Part shown: positions 34,182-41,988 of the stretch, piece by piece | How the letters are laid out: every line of letters begins with the position of its first letter | How positions within the stretch are numbered: position 1 is the stretch's first letter | Assembly: GCA_963814355.1 (NCBI GenBank) | Contig: CAWFCZ010000005.1 | Location: 62,001-126,000 of the forward strand | Direction: 5' to 3' | Origin: JADGOV01 sp963814355 | Lineage (GTDB): Bacteria > Actinomycetota > Actinomycetes > JADGOV01 | DNA length: 64,000 nt | Notes under the pieces: model-generated | The model's database searches: none | The model's input: only the letters and a program-made list of their open reading frames with translations | Told to the model about the DNA's origin: nothing | Position numbers and translations under genes: made by a program

Positions 34182-34847
34182 GTGAGCTACCTGCTGCGGA
34201 TCGTCCTACCCAACCGGCCCGGAGCGCTCGGAGCGCTGGCCACGGCGCTGGGTAACGTCGGGGCCGACATCCAGAATCTCATCGTGGTCGAGCGCACTGC
34301 CGATCTGGCCGTGGACGACATCCTCATCGACTTGCCGCCGACCGGCCTGGCGGAAAGCCTGATCACCGCCGCTCACAGCGTCGACGGCGTGCACGTCGAG
34401 TCCCTCAACCGGTACGGCGGCCGGCTCGACCTCCAGGACGACCTCGCACTGCTGGATACGCTCACCGGCTGGACCGACGGCGTGCTCGCCCGGTTCGCCG
34501 CCGCCGTGCCCGACGTGCTGCGATCGGACTGGGCGTTGATCATTGATGCCGGTACGCCCGATGCGCCGGTCGTCGCGGCCAGCCCGAGCGCGCCGTCAGC
34601 CGCACCGCGCCTGGGATGGCTCGGGCATGCCGCCCGCACGCTCGACCCGCTGGACGTCTGGTCAGACCCGGGCGTGAGCGGGCCGGATCCGGAACTTGCC
34701 GCGGCGCCGATGGGCGGCCCGGAGCGCGGCGTACTGGTCGGTCGCCGCGGCGGACCGCACTACCGGCAGTCGGAACTCCACCGGCTGCACCATCTGGCGG
34801 CCGTCGTGTCCGTGGTGGCTGCGCCGGCGGTCACCGCGCCGTCGTGA
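34182..34847 (+). CDS. ACT-domain protein, nitrogen-locus paralogue 2
   Basis: Protein of 221 residues with the same layout as the ACT protein at 30997-31659: N-terminal ACT domain (RIVLPNRPGALGALATALGN, ADIQNLIVVE), then an unassigned region ending in SELHRLHHLAAVVSVVA. The spacing of PNRPGAL/PDRPGAL and the C-terminal R-x-S/T-E-x2-x-L-H pattern link the two. GTG start with AAAGGG upstream. It follows the winged-helix gene after 55 nt, so amt, glnK, the regulator and this gene look like one transcription unit. It ends 1 nt from the convergent TPM gene. Confidence 0.82.
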   Translation: MSYLLRIVLPNRPGALGALATALGNVGADIQNLIVVERTADLAVDDILIDLPPTGLAESLITAAHSVDGVHVESLNRYGGRLDLQDDLALLDTLTGWTDGVLARFAAAVPDVLRSDWALIIDAGTPDAPVVAASPSAPSAAPRLGWLGHAARTLDPLDVWSDPGVSGPDPELAAAPMGGPERGVLVGRRGGPHYRQSELHRLHHLAAVVSVVAAPAVTAPS

Positions 34848-34848
34848 G

Positions 34849-36204
34849 CTAGAAGTCGCCGCCGCCGCCGAAGTCGCCGCCGCCGCCGAAGTCGCCGCCG
34901 CCGCCGAAGTCGCCGCCGCCGCCGAAGTCGCCTCCGCCGTAGTTGTTCTCGTTGTAGGTGTCGCCACCGGCCCAGCCGCCGCCGAAGCCGCCGCCGAGCA
35001 GGTTGCCGACCATCAGGCCGGTGAGCAGTCCGCTGCCCAGGCCGCCGAAGCCGCCGTAGTAACCGCCGGCGTAGCCGCCCCACTGCGGACCGGCCTGCCA
35101 GTACGGCATCCGCTGACCGGAGACCACCACCTGGCGAGACTCCGGCTCCTGTCCACGGGCCAGCCGGTCGGCGTCCGCGGCGCAGACCGGAACCTCGCGG
35201 GTAGCACCCCCGGGCGGTTCCCAGGCGATTTCGGTGACCGACGGGCCGTGCTGGGGATTGAAGAAGCACGGCGGCCGCCGCTCGGGTGGCGATTCGCCGG
35301 CGAGGCGAGCCCGCACGCAGGTCATCCGCCACCGCCCTTCCTCCAGGGCGGTGCTCACCGCGCCCAATTGCTCGGGGCTGCGCGCCCTGGCGAGAGCGTT
35401 CTTGGCCCGGTCGTAGGAGTCCAGCGCGCCGCGGTAGTCCTCGACGGTCGCCGGCGGCACCCGGGGGTCGGAGACGTCCAGGTCGAGCCGGGCGATGTCC
35501 TCGCCCAACCGGGTGACGTCCTCTTCGGAAGCGTGGCGGATGTCGTCGAAGGAGGCGACCTGCGCTTGCTGCTGAGCCCGCCGTCGGCGGCTGCGGAAGA
35601 GCAGGAACACGCCCCCCAGCAGCACTAGTGGGATGAGCACGGCGAGCCCGCTGGGGCTGGAGGTCCGCGAAGCCGGGACGTCGGCGGATCCGGTGCCGGA
35701 GGCGTCGCCGGCCGCGCCGCCGGAGGCGTTCGCGGCCCGGGCGCTGTCGACGAAGTCGTCGAGCGCGCCGATGTCGGGTCCGCGATGGCCCTGCGCCACA
35801 TCGGCGGCCACCACGCCGGCCTGCCCGGGTGAGAGGGCGACACCGCGGGCCGTGGCCACCAAGTGCGTGCCGTCGGTGGCGCCGTAGATGCCGGCCCGCC
35901 CGGCGGCTCGCGCTATGGCGATGACGTCGGCGGTGAGCTGGGGGTAGGTCGAGCGCGGTGGGAGGAGGGCGAAGTACACCGCCGGCGAGCCGGACGAGAG
36001 CCGCTCGCGCAGCTGTCGCTGGGCCGTCGCGGACAGCTTCACGGGGGTGTTCGGGTGCACGTACAGCGGGTCGCCCGCCAACGCCGCGGCCGCGATCTGC
36101 GCCCCGGTCGCCGCCCCCGCTGGTGTGGCCAGCGGCGCGCTGACCAGCCCGACCAGCAAGGCAAGCGCCGCGATGGGCAGAACGAAACTACGACGAAACC
36201 TCAC
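34849..36204 (-). CDS. TPM-domain membrane protein with Gly-rich repeat tail
   Basis: Protein of 451 residues. A signal peptide (about 1-35: FVLPIAALALLVGLVSAPLA) leads to a TPM-like extracytoplasmic domain (about 40-145). A transmembrane helix (about 185-205, LAVLIPLVLLGGVFLLF), a basic stop-transfer RSRRRR and a cytoplasmic helical region follow. The C-terminus is Gly/Tyr-rich and ends in five copies of the hexapeptide GGGGDF or a close variant. TPM proteins include Psb32 and archaeal/bacterial membrane factors of unclear function. The GTG start has TACATT 6 nt upstream. Confidence 0.8.
   Translation of the reverse strand: MRFRRSFVLPIAALALLVGLVSAPLATPAGAATGAQIAAAALAGDPLYVHPNTPVKLSATAQRQLRERLSSGSPAVYFALLPPRSTYPQLTADVIAIARAAGRAGIYGATDGTHLVATARGVALSPGQAGVVAADVAQGHRGPDIGALDDFVDSARAANASGGAAGDASGTGSADVPASRTSSPSGLAVLIPLVLLGGVFLLFRSRRRRAQQQAQVASFDDIRHASEEDVTRLGEDIARLDLDVSDPRVPPATVEDYRGALDSYDRAKNALARARSPEQLGAVSTALEEGRWRMTCVRARLAGESPPERRPPCFFNPQHGPSVTEIAWEPPGGATREVPVCAADADRLARGQEPESRQVVVSGQRMPYWQAGPQWGGYAGGYYGGFGGLGSGLLTGLMVGNLLGGGFGGGWAGGDTYNENNYGGGDFGGGGDFGGGGDFGGGGDFGGGGDF
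34852..34941 (-). repeat. 18-bp coding repeat, five copies
   Basis: Five tandem units of GAAGTCGCCGCCGCCGCC (plus strand), four exact and the last diverged, encode the FGGGGD hexapeptides at the end of the TPM-domain protein. Identical copies suggest recent expansion by slippage. Confidence 0.85.
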
Positions 36205-36210
36205 CCCCTG

Positions 36211-36216
36211 AATGTA
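36211..36216 (-). promoter_or_regulatory. Leaderless -10 (TACATT) of the TPM-domain gene
   Basis: TACATT on the minus strand, 6 nt before the GTG at 36204. Confidence 0.4.
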
Positions 36217-36254
36217 CGGCCGGGGTGGGACAGAACGACGAGCCGGAGGGGCGG

Positions 36255-37997
36255 TCAGTCCTTGATCTCGCAGATCACTGCGCCACTGGTCACGGTGTCG
36301 CCGACCTCCGCATTGAGGCTGGTCACTATGCCGCTGCGGTGGGCGTTGACCGGCTGCTCCATCTTCATGGCTTCCAACACGACCACCAGCTCGCCCTCTG
36401 CGACCTGCTGGCCCTCGCCGACCGCCACCTTGACGATAGTGCCCTGCATCGGACTGCTCAGGGCGTCGCCGGCCGCAACCGCCCCCCGGCCGGCCGCGCG
36501 ATGCGCCGGGGGTTTCGCCCGCGATGCCACGGCGGTGGCCGCCGCGCCCAGACCGGCCGGCAACGACACTTCCAGCCGGCGGCCGCCGACCTCGACGACG
36601 ATTCGCTCCCGGGCTACCGGTTCGGCCACCGCCTCGGCGGCCCGGTAGGGCTCGATGGTGTTGTCGAACTCGGTCTCGATCCATCGGGTGTGCACCCGGA
36701 ACGGGTCGGCGCAGAATGCCGGGTCGTCCACGACCGCCCGGTGGAACGGCAGCGCCGTGGCCAGGCCCTCCACCTCGAACTCGGCCAGCGCCCGCCGGGA
36801 CCGTTCCAACGCCTCCTGGCGGGTGGCCCCGACCACGATCAACTTGGCCAGCAGCGAGTCGAAGTTCTGCCCGATGACGTCCCCGGCCTCGACGCCGGAG
36901 TCCAGCCGGATGCCCGGGCCGGCCGGCGGCCGGAATACCTCCACCGGACCCGGTGTGGGCAGGAAGTTGCGTCCCGGGTCCTCGCCGTTGATCCGGAACT
37001 CGAAGGCGTGCCCCCGCGGCGTCGGGGTGTCGTAGGTCAACCGTTCGCCGTCGGCGACGCGGAACATCTCCCGGACCAGGTCGACGCCGGAAACCTCCTC
37101 GGTGACCGGGTGCTCGACCTGCAGTCGGGTGTTGACCTCCAGGAAAGAGATCATCCCGTCCTGGCCGACAAGGAACTCCACCGTGCCGGCGCCGACGTAC
37201 CCCGCCTTGGCGCAGATGTCCCGCGCCGCGCGGTGGATCGTCCCGCGCTGCTCGGCGGACAGGAACGGCGCCGGCGCCTCCTCCACGAGCTTCTGATGCC
37301 GCCGCTGCAGCGAGCAGTCCCGGTCCCCGACCGTCACCACGTTGCCGTAGGAGTCGGCGAGGATCTGCACCTCGACGTGGCGGGGCTGGTCCAGGTACCG
37401 CTCGACGAAGCACTCGCCGCGGCCGAACGCGGTCTCGGCCTCGCGGACCGCCGACGCGTACAGTTCCGGGATCTCCTCGATGTTCCGGGCGACCTTGAGG
37501 CCGCGACCGCCCCCGCCGAACGCCGCCTTGATGGCGATCGGCACCCCGTTCTGCTCCGCGAAGGCCACCACCTCCTCGGGTCCGGCGACCGGATCCGAGG
37601 TGCCGGGCACCAGCGGCGCGCCGACCGACAGGGCGATGTGCCGGGCCTCGACCTTGTCACCGAGTCGGCGGATCGCCTCCGGTGGTGGGCCGATCCAGGT
37701 CAGCCCGGCGTCCAGCACGGCCTGAGCGAACTCGGCGTTCTCGGCGAGGAAACCGTAGCCGGGGTGCACCGCGTCCGCCCCGGACTGGGCGGCCGCCTCG
37801 AGCACCTTGCCAATGTCCAGGTAGCTCTCCCCCGGAGTGTCCCCACCGAGCGCGAACGCCTCGTCCGCCACCCGGACGTGCAGCGCGTCGCGGTCCGGTT
37901 CGGCGTACACCGCGACGCTGCCCAGGCCGGCGTCCCGGGCGCCCCGGGCGATCCGTACCGCGATCTCGCCACGGTTGGCGATCAGGACCTTGCGCAC
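36255..37997 (-). CDS. Acyl-CoA carboxylase alpha subunit (biotin carboxylase plus biotin carrier)
   Basis: Biotinylated subunit of 580 residues for acetyl-/propionyl-CoA (possibly also methylcrotonyl-CoA) carboxylase. The biotin carboxylase part (about 1-445) shows KVLIANRGEIAVRI, GYGFLAENAEFA, the ATP-grasp glycine loop AAFGGGGRG and EVNTRLQVEHPVTE. A linker rich in Ala precedes the carrier domain, whose biotinyl-Lys is in LEAMKMEQPV near residue 545. The GTG start (VRKVLIANRG) is preferred over an upstream ATG because TAGACT lies 7 nt before it. It follows accE and the beta subunit gene on the same strand. Confidence 0.95.
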   Translation of the reverse strand: MRKVLIANRGEIAVRIARGARDAGLGSVAVYAEPDRDALHVRVADEAFALGGDTPGESYLDIGKVLEAAAQSGADAVHPGYGFLAENAEFAQAVLDAGLTWIGPPPEAIRRLGDKVEARHIALSVGAPLVPGTSDPVAGPEEVVAFAEQNGVPIAIKAAFGGGGRGLKVARNIEEIPELYASAVREAETAFGRGECFVERYLDQPRHVEVQILADSYGNVVTVGDRDCSLQRRHQKLVEEAPAPFLSAEQRGTIHRAARDICAKAGYVGAGTVEFLVGQDGMISFLEVNTRLQVEHPVTEEVSGVDLVREMFRVADGERLTYDTPTPRGHAFEFRINGEDPGRNFLPTPGPVEVFRPPAGPGIRLDSGVEAGDVIGQNFDSLLAKLIVVGATRQEALERSRRALAEFEVEGLATALPFHRAVVDDPAFCADPFRVHTRWIETEFDNTIEPYRAAEAVAEPVARERIVVEVGGRRLEVSLPAGLGAAATAVASRAKPPAHRAAGRGAVAAGDALSSPMQGTIVKVAVGEGQQVAEGELVVVLEAMKMEQPVNAHRSGIVTSLNAEVGDTVTSGAVICEIKD

Positions 37998-38004
37998 GAA
38001 CCGG

Positions 38005-38010
38005 AGTCTA
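38005..38010 (-). promoter_or_regulatory. Leaderless -10 (TAGACT) of the carboxylase alpha gene
   Basis: TAGACT on the minus strand, 7 nt before the GTG at 37997; supports the shorter start and independent transcription of the alpha subunit. Confidence 0.5.
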
Positions 38011-38128
38011 AGCGGGTGGCCGAAGATCACCGCTGGGGGGCCGGGGGTGACGCCGTGAGCCGCTGCGCCCTCGCGCGGTCACCTGACGTGCCGGTCGGTC
38101 CGCGTGGTCCCGGACCCGGTCACCCCGG

Positions 38129-38389
38129 TCAGAAGGCGGCGCGGGTACGAACTCCCGGCTGCCAACCGGATACCAACCAGGCCCCGGCCCCGGTCGGCAT
38201 TGGCTGTCGGAGCGAGCCCGCCGGGGCGCTCCAGGCGGACACCGCACCGCCTGGCTGGCCCTTGGCCGCCGGAGCCGCGTAGGCGGCGACCACTGCCAGC
38301 AGCGCCGCCAACTCCTCCGGTGACGGTTGTCCGCGAACGACGCGCAGCAGCGGCCGCGCGGGTTCCGCTTGAGGGGTCGGTACCGTCAT
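38129..38389 (-). CDS. accE: Acyl-CoA carboxylase epsilon subunit
   Basis: Small protein of 86 residues of the AccE/PccE family, found only in actinobacteria. The conserved core RVVRGQPSPEELAALLAVVA lies at about 16-35 and the C-terminal half has the typical SAW...RQP...GAGAWLVSGW pattern. AccE binds the beta subunit and stimulates the carboxylase complex. It lies between the beta (upstream, 163 nt) and alpha (downstream, 131 nt) genes on the same strand, so all three subunits are grouped. Confidence 0.88.
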   Translation of the reverse strand: MTVPTPQAEPARPLLRVVRGQPSPEELAALLAVVAAYAAPAAKGQPGGAVSAWSAPAGSLRQPMPTGAGAWLVSGWQPGVRTRAAF

Positions 38390-38552
38390 GGTCCGTTCGG
38401 CCCCTGCCCGCTGTCCTGGCTCCCATGATCCAGGCCTCGCCAGCCCCCGCCGGCGGTGGCCAGCGGGCCCTGGATCAACGGCGGGGCGGGGGTACCCGCG
38501 CTCACCGGTCTCGCGGTTCGCCCCCGCTGCGCCTCACCTGCGCTCACTGTGT

Positions 38553-40166
38553 TCACAGCGGGATGTTGCCGTGCTTCTTCGGTGGCAGCGACTCGCGCTT
38601 GTTGCGAAGTTGCCGCAACGCCCGGACCACCTCTGGACGGGTCTCTGAGGGCAGGATGACCGCGTCCACATAGCCGCGTTCGGCGGCGATGTATGGGGTC
38701 GCGAAGTGGTCGGTGTAGTCCTCGATCAGCTCGGCTCGGCGGGCATCCGGATCCTCGGCGGACATCAGCTCCCGGCGGTACACGATGTTCACCGCCCCCT
38801 GGGCGCCCATCACCGCGATCTCGGCCGTCGGCCAGGCGAAGTTGATGTCGGCGCGGAGGTGTTTCGAGCCCATCACGACGTACGCACCGCCGTAGGACTT
38901 GCGGGTGATGACCGTCACCTTGGGCACGCTGGCCTCGGCGTAGGCGTAGATCAGCTTGGCGCCGCGCCGGATGATGCCGGCCCACTCCTGGGACGCCCCG
39001 GGCAGGAAACCCGGAACGTCGACGAAGGTGAGAATGGGCACATTGAAGGCGTCACAGGTACGCACGAATCGCGCCGCCTTCTCCGACGCGTCAATGTCCA
39101 GCGTGCCGGCGAAGTGCATCGGTTGATTGGCGACCACCCCGACGGAATGTCCATCCACCCGACCGAAACCGCACAGCATGTTCTGCGCGAAGAGCGCGTG
39201 CACCTCGAGGAACTCGCCGTCGTCGAGGACGTGTTCGATGACCCGGTGCATGTCATAGGGCACATTCGGGGAGTCCGGCATGAAGTCGTCGAGTTCGAGG
39301 TCCTCGGCCGTCACCTCGGTGATGTCGGCCAGTGGTTCGTACGCCGGCGGCAACTCCATGTTGTTGCTCGGCAGGAAGGACAGCAGCGCCTTGGCGACGT
39401 CCAGGCACTCGGATTCACTCGCCGACTGGAAATGCGCCACGCCGGACTTGCTGTTGTGCGCGTGGGCGCCCCCGAGTTCCTCGAAGCCGACGTCCTCACC
39501 GGTGACCGTCTTGATGACGTCGGGACCGGTGATGAACATGTGCGAGGTCTGGTCGACCATCAGGGTGAAGTCGGTGATCGCCGGGGAGTACACCGCTCCG
39601 CCGGCGCACGGGCCCATGATGAGCGAGATCTGCGGCACTACCCCGGAGGCCATCACGTTGCGGTAGAAGATCTCGCCGTACTGGCCGAGCGCGACGACGC
39701 CTTCCTGGATGCGTGCCCCACCGGAGTCGTTGATGCCGATCACCGGGCAGCCGGTCTTCATGGCCAGGTCCATCACCTTGATGATCTTCTCGCCGAAGAC
39801 ATCGCCGAGGCTGCCGCCGAAAACGGTGAAGTCCTGGCTGAACACACAGACCGGCCGGCCGTCGATGGTGCCGTATCCCGTGACCACGCCGTCGCCGTAC
39901 GGCCGGTTCGCCGCCATCCCGAAGTCGGTGGCCCGGTGCCGGGCGTAGGCGTCGGTCTCAACGAACGAACCGGCATCCAATAGCGCGTGGATCCGCTCCC
40001 GGGCGGTCATCTTCCCGCGGGCGTGTTGGGCGTCGACGGCCCGCTGGGATCCGGCGTGCACCGCCTCGTCGTGGCGACGTCGGAGGGTGTCCAGCTTGCC
40101 GGCGGTGGTGTGGACGTCCGGCGCCGGGGACCGGTGGCCCGACGCGGAAACGGGACTGGCTGCCAT
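38553..40166 (-). CDS. Acyl-CoA carboxylase beta subunit (carboxyltransferase, propionyl/acetyl-CoA type)
   Basis: Carboxyltransferase of 537 residues that moves the carboxyl group from biotin to an acyl-CoA. Visible motifs: RHRATDFGM, QDFTVFGGSLGDVFGEKI, INDSGGARIQEGV, the oxyanion glycines MGPCAGGAVYSPA, GGAHAHNSKSGVAHF, and FVDVPGFLPG...IIRRGAKLIYA in the second half. The sequence matches the AccD5/PccB group, hence propionyl-CoA to methylmalonyl-CoA, which would feed the mutase at 10.7 kb. ATG at MAASPVSA with TACGCT 7 nt upstream. Divergent from the biotin ligase gene that would activate its partner. Confidence 0.95.
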   Translation of the reverse strand: MAASPVSASGHRSPAPDVHTTAGKLDTLRRRHDEAVHAGSQRAVDAQHARGKMTARERIHALLDAGSFVETDAYARHRATDFGMAANRPYGDGVVTGYGTIDGRPVCVFSQDFTVFGGSLGDVFGEKIIKVMDLAMKTGCPVIGINDSGGARIQEGVVALGQYGEIFYRNVMASGVVPQISLIMGPCAGGAVYSPAITDFTLMVDQTSHMFITGPDVIKTVTGEDVGFEELGGAHAHNSKSGVAHFQSASESECLDVAKALLSFLPSNNMELPPAYEPLADITEVTAEDLELDDFMPDSPNVPYDMHRVIEHVLDDGEFLEVHALFAQNMLCGFGRVDGHSVGVVANQPMHFAGTLDIDASEKAARFVRTCDAFNVPILTFVDVPGFLPGASQEWAGIIRRGAKLIYAYAEASVPKVTVITRKSYGGAYVVMGSKHLRADINFAWPTAEIAVMGAQGAVNIVYRRELMSAEDPDARRAELIEDYTDHFATPYIAAERGYVDAVILPSETRPEVVRALRQLRNKRESLPPKKHGNIPL

Positions 40167-40173
40167 GTGCCGA

Positions 40174-40179
40174 AGCGTA
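40174..40179 (-). promoter_or_regulatory. Leaderless -10 (TACGCT) of the carboxyltransferase gene
   Basis: TACGCT on the minus strand, 7 nt before the ATG at 40166. Confidence 0.45.
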
Positions 40180-40220
40180 CGACCCGACCCGCGAGCCGGT
40201 GCGGCGCAGGTCTGGCGATC

Positions 40221-40226
40221 TACGGT
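40221..40226 (+). promoter_or_regulatory. Leaderless -10 (TACGGT) of birA
   Basis: TACGGT, 6 nt before the GTG at 40233; the divergent carboxyltransferase promoter lies about 45 nt away. Confidence 0.45.
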
Positions 40227-40232
40227 GGGCTG

Positions 40233-41156
40233 GTGGGCTCGCCGTACGCCGACCTGGACCGGCCGCCGCTGAACGCGGCGGCGCTGCGCGGCGCCCTGGT
40301 CCGCCACGGCTCGCTGTGGCGGGAGGTCCGGGTGGTCGCCGAGACGGCATCGACGAACGCCGACGTCGCGGCGGCGGCACGGGGCGGGGCCGCCGAAGGA
40401 CTCGTCCTGGTCGCCGAATCCCAGACCGCCGGGCGTGGCCGGCTCGGGCGGACCTGGCTGGCGCCGCCGCGTTCCGGCCTCACGTTTTCGCTGCTGCTGC
40501 GCCCAACCGTGCCGCCGGCTGCCTGGGGGTGGTTGCCGCTGCTGGCCGGGGTGGCGCTCGCCGAGGCGGTCGCCGAACACACTGCCGTGCCGGTACGGCT
40601 GAAGTGGCCCAACGACCTGCTCGCCCCCGGCGGCGCCAAGCTGGCCGGGGTCCTGGCCGAGATGGTGCCCGGCCCGCCCGGCCCGCCCGGCCGGCCCGGC
40701 CCAACCGGCCCGCCCGGACCGACCGGCCGGCCCGGCCCGCCCGGACCGACCGGCCCAACCGGCCAGACGGGCCCGACCGGCCCGCCCGGCGCCGCGGTGG
40801 TGCTCGGCATCGGGCTCAACGTGACGACCCGCCCAGACGAACTCGCCGGACTGCCCTCGGCGACGTCACTGGCCGCTCAGGGGGCGGCGGTGACCGACCG
40901 CGACTCGCTGCTCCGCGCCGTGCTGCGCTGCTTCGCCACCGGCTACACCGACTGGCAGGCCTCCGGCGGCGCCCCGCTCGATACGTATCGCGCCCGCAGC
41001 GACACCATCGGCCGCCCCGTGCGGCTGTCCCTTCCAGGTGGTGGCGAGGTGACCGGTATCGCCACCGGTGTGGACTCCGACGGCCGCCTGGAGGTGCGCT
41101 CATCCGACGGAACGCTCCGTGGCTACGCCGCCGGTGACGTGACCCATCTGCGCTGA
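40233..41156 (+). CDS. birA: Biotin--[acetyl-CoA carboxylase] ligase with a collagen-like insertion
   Basis: Biotin protein ligase of 307 residues that attaches biotin to the carboxylase carrier domain via biotinyl-AMP. Catalytic features: ETASTNADV, the biotin-binding loop GRGRLGRTW (about 70-78), VRLKWPNDLL (about 124-133) and GIGLNVTT, plus a C-terminal SH3-like domain. There is no N-terminal helix-turn-helix, so it is a group I enzyme without a repressor function. Residues 147-188 are fourteen uninterrupted Gly-X-Y triplets (GPPGPPGRPGPT and so on) inserted between LAGVLAEMV and VVLGIGLNV, where homologues have a short turn. GTG start with a -10 hexamer 6 nt upstream. Confidence 0.93.
   Translation: MGSPYADLDRPPLNAAALRGALVRHGSLWREVRVVAETASTNADVAAAARGGAAEGLVLVAESQTAGRGRLGRTWLAPPRSGLTFSLLLRPTVPPAAWGWLPLLAGVALAEAVAEHTAVPVRLKWPNDLLAPGGAKLAGVLAEMVPGPPGPPGRPGPTGPPGPTGRPGPPGPTGPTGQTGPTGPPGAAVVLGIGLNVTTRPDELAGLPSATSLAAQGAAVTDRDSLLRAVLRCFATGYTDWQASGGAPLDTYRARSDTIGRPVRLSLPGGGEVTGIATGVDSDGRLEVRSSDGTLRGYAAGDVTHLR
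40671..40796 (+). repeat. Collagen-like Gly-X-Y repeat tract within birA
   Basis: 126 bp of GGC-initiated 9-bp steps (for example GGCCCGCCC, GGACCGACC) encoding 14 Gly-X-Y triplets rich in Pro and Thr. The repetitive DNA invites length change by slippage in steps of 9 bp that keep the frame. Confidence 0.9.
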
Positions 41157-41189
41157 CCGCCGGACCGTGACCGCCCGCCGGAAGCCGGG

Positions 41190-41195
41190 TAGCGT
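41190..41195 (+). promoter_or_regulatory. Leaderless -10 (TAGCGT) of the crotonase gene
   Basis: TAGCGT, 7 nt before the ATG at 41203; supports this start over the in-frame GTG 36 nt upstream. Confidence 0.45.
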
Positions 41196-41202
41196 GCCAG
41201 CC

Positions 41203-41988
41203 ATGCCGGACGGGATCACGCTGCGCGAACACGGCGCCGTGGCCGAGATCGTCCTGGACCGTCCCGAAGCCGCCAACGCGGTGAGCACCGCGATGGCCCG
41301 CGCCCTGGCGCAGGCCTGCCGAGCGGTGGCCGAGGACTCCGGCATCGCGGCCGTGGTGCTCTCGGCGGCCGGCGAGCGGGCGTTCTGCGTCGGGGCCGAC
41401 CTCAAGGAGCGCGCCACGTTCACCGACGACGACCTGCGCCGCCAACGGCCGGTCACCACCGCTGCCTACGGCGGGGTGCTGGCGCTGCCGCAGCCGGCGG
41501 TGGCTGCCGTGTTCGGGTACGCGCTGGGCGGCGGGTGCGAGCTGGCGCTGTCCTGCGACCTGATCGTCGCCGAGGAGACGGCGGTCTTCGGGCTGCCCGA
41601 GGTGAGCGTCGGCCTGGTGCCCGGCGGGGGCGGTACCCAGCTCGCCCCGCGCCGGCTGCGGGCCGCCGGAGCCGCCGACCTGATCTTCACCGCCCGGCGG
41701 GTAGGGGTCGACGAGGCGCAGCGACTCGGGCTGGTCGACCGGCGGGTGCCGGCCGGGCTGGCCAGAGCGGAGGCGCTGGCGCTGGCCCGGCAGATCGCCG
41801 CCAACTCCCCGGTCGGGCTGCGGCAGGCCAAGCGCGCCCTGCGTACCGGCTGGGGGCTGGACCTGGGCGCCGGGCTGGCCGTGGAGGATGCCGCCTGGCG
41901 GGCGACCGCGTTCTCCGCCGACCGGCGCGAGGGGATCGCGGCCTTCAACGACAAGCGTCCCCCGGTCTGGCCCGGAGCGGACCGATGA
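41203..41988 (+). CDS. Enoyl-CoA hydratase/isomerase (crotonase family)
   Basis: Crotonase of 261 residues adding water to an enoyl-CoA. The substrate pocket and oxyanion hole are in CVGADLKE and GYALGGGCELALSCDL; both catalytic glutamates appear to be present, in GGCELAL and FGLPEVSVGLVPGGGGTQ. The neighbouring HMG-CoA lyase and MCC-type carboxyltransferase suggest methylglutaconyl-CoA hydratase in leucine breakdown, but general enoyl-CoA hydratase activity is equally compatible with the sequence. ATG (MPDGITL) chosen. The stop overlaps the HMG-CoA lyase ATG (ATGA). Confidence 0.9.
   Translation: MPDGITLREHGAVAEIVLDRPEAANAVSTAMARALAQACRAVAEDSGIAAVVLSAAGERAFCVGADLKERATFTDDDLRRQRPVTTAAYGGVLALPQPAVAAVFGYALGGGCELALSCDLIVAEETAVFGLPEVSVGLVPGGGGTQLAPRRLRAAGAADLIFTARRVGVDEAQRLGLVDRRVPAGLARAEALALARQIAANSPVGLRQAKRALRTGWGLDLGAGLAVEDAAWRATAFSADRREGIAAFNDKRPPVWPGADR

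Noticed and set aside
41535..41984. N-terminal extension of the HMG-CoA lyase in the same open frame
   Set aside because: The extension is Arg/Gly-rich antisense-like sequence in the crotonase gene; lyase homology begins at the ATG that overlaps the crotonase stop.
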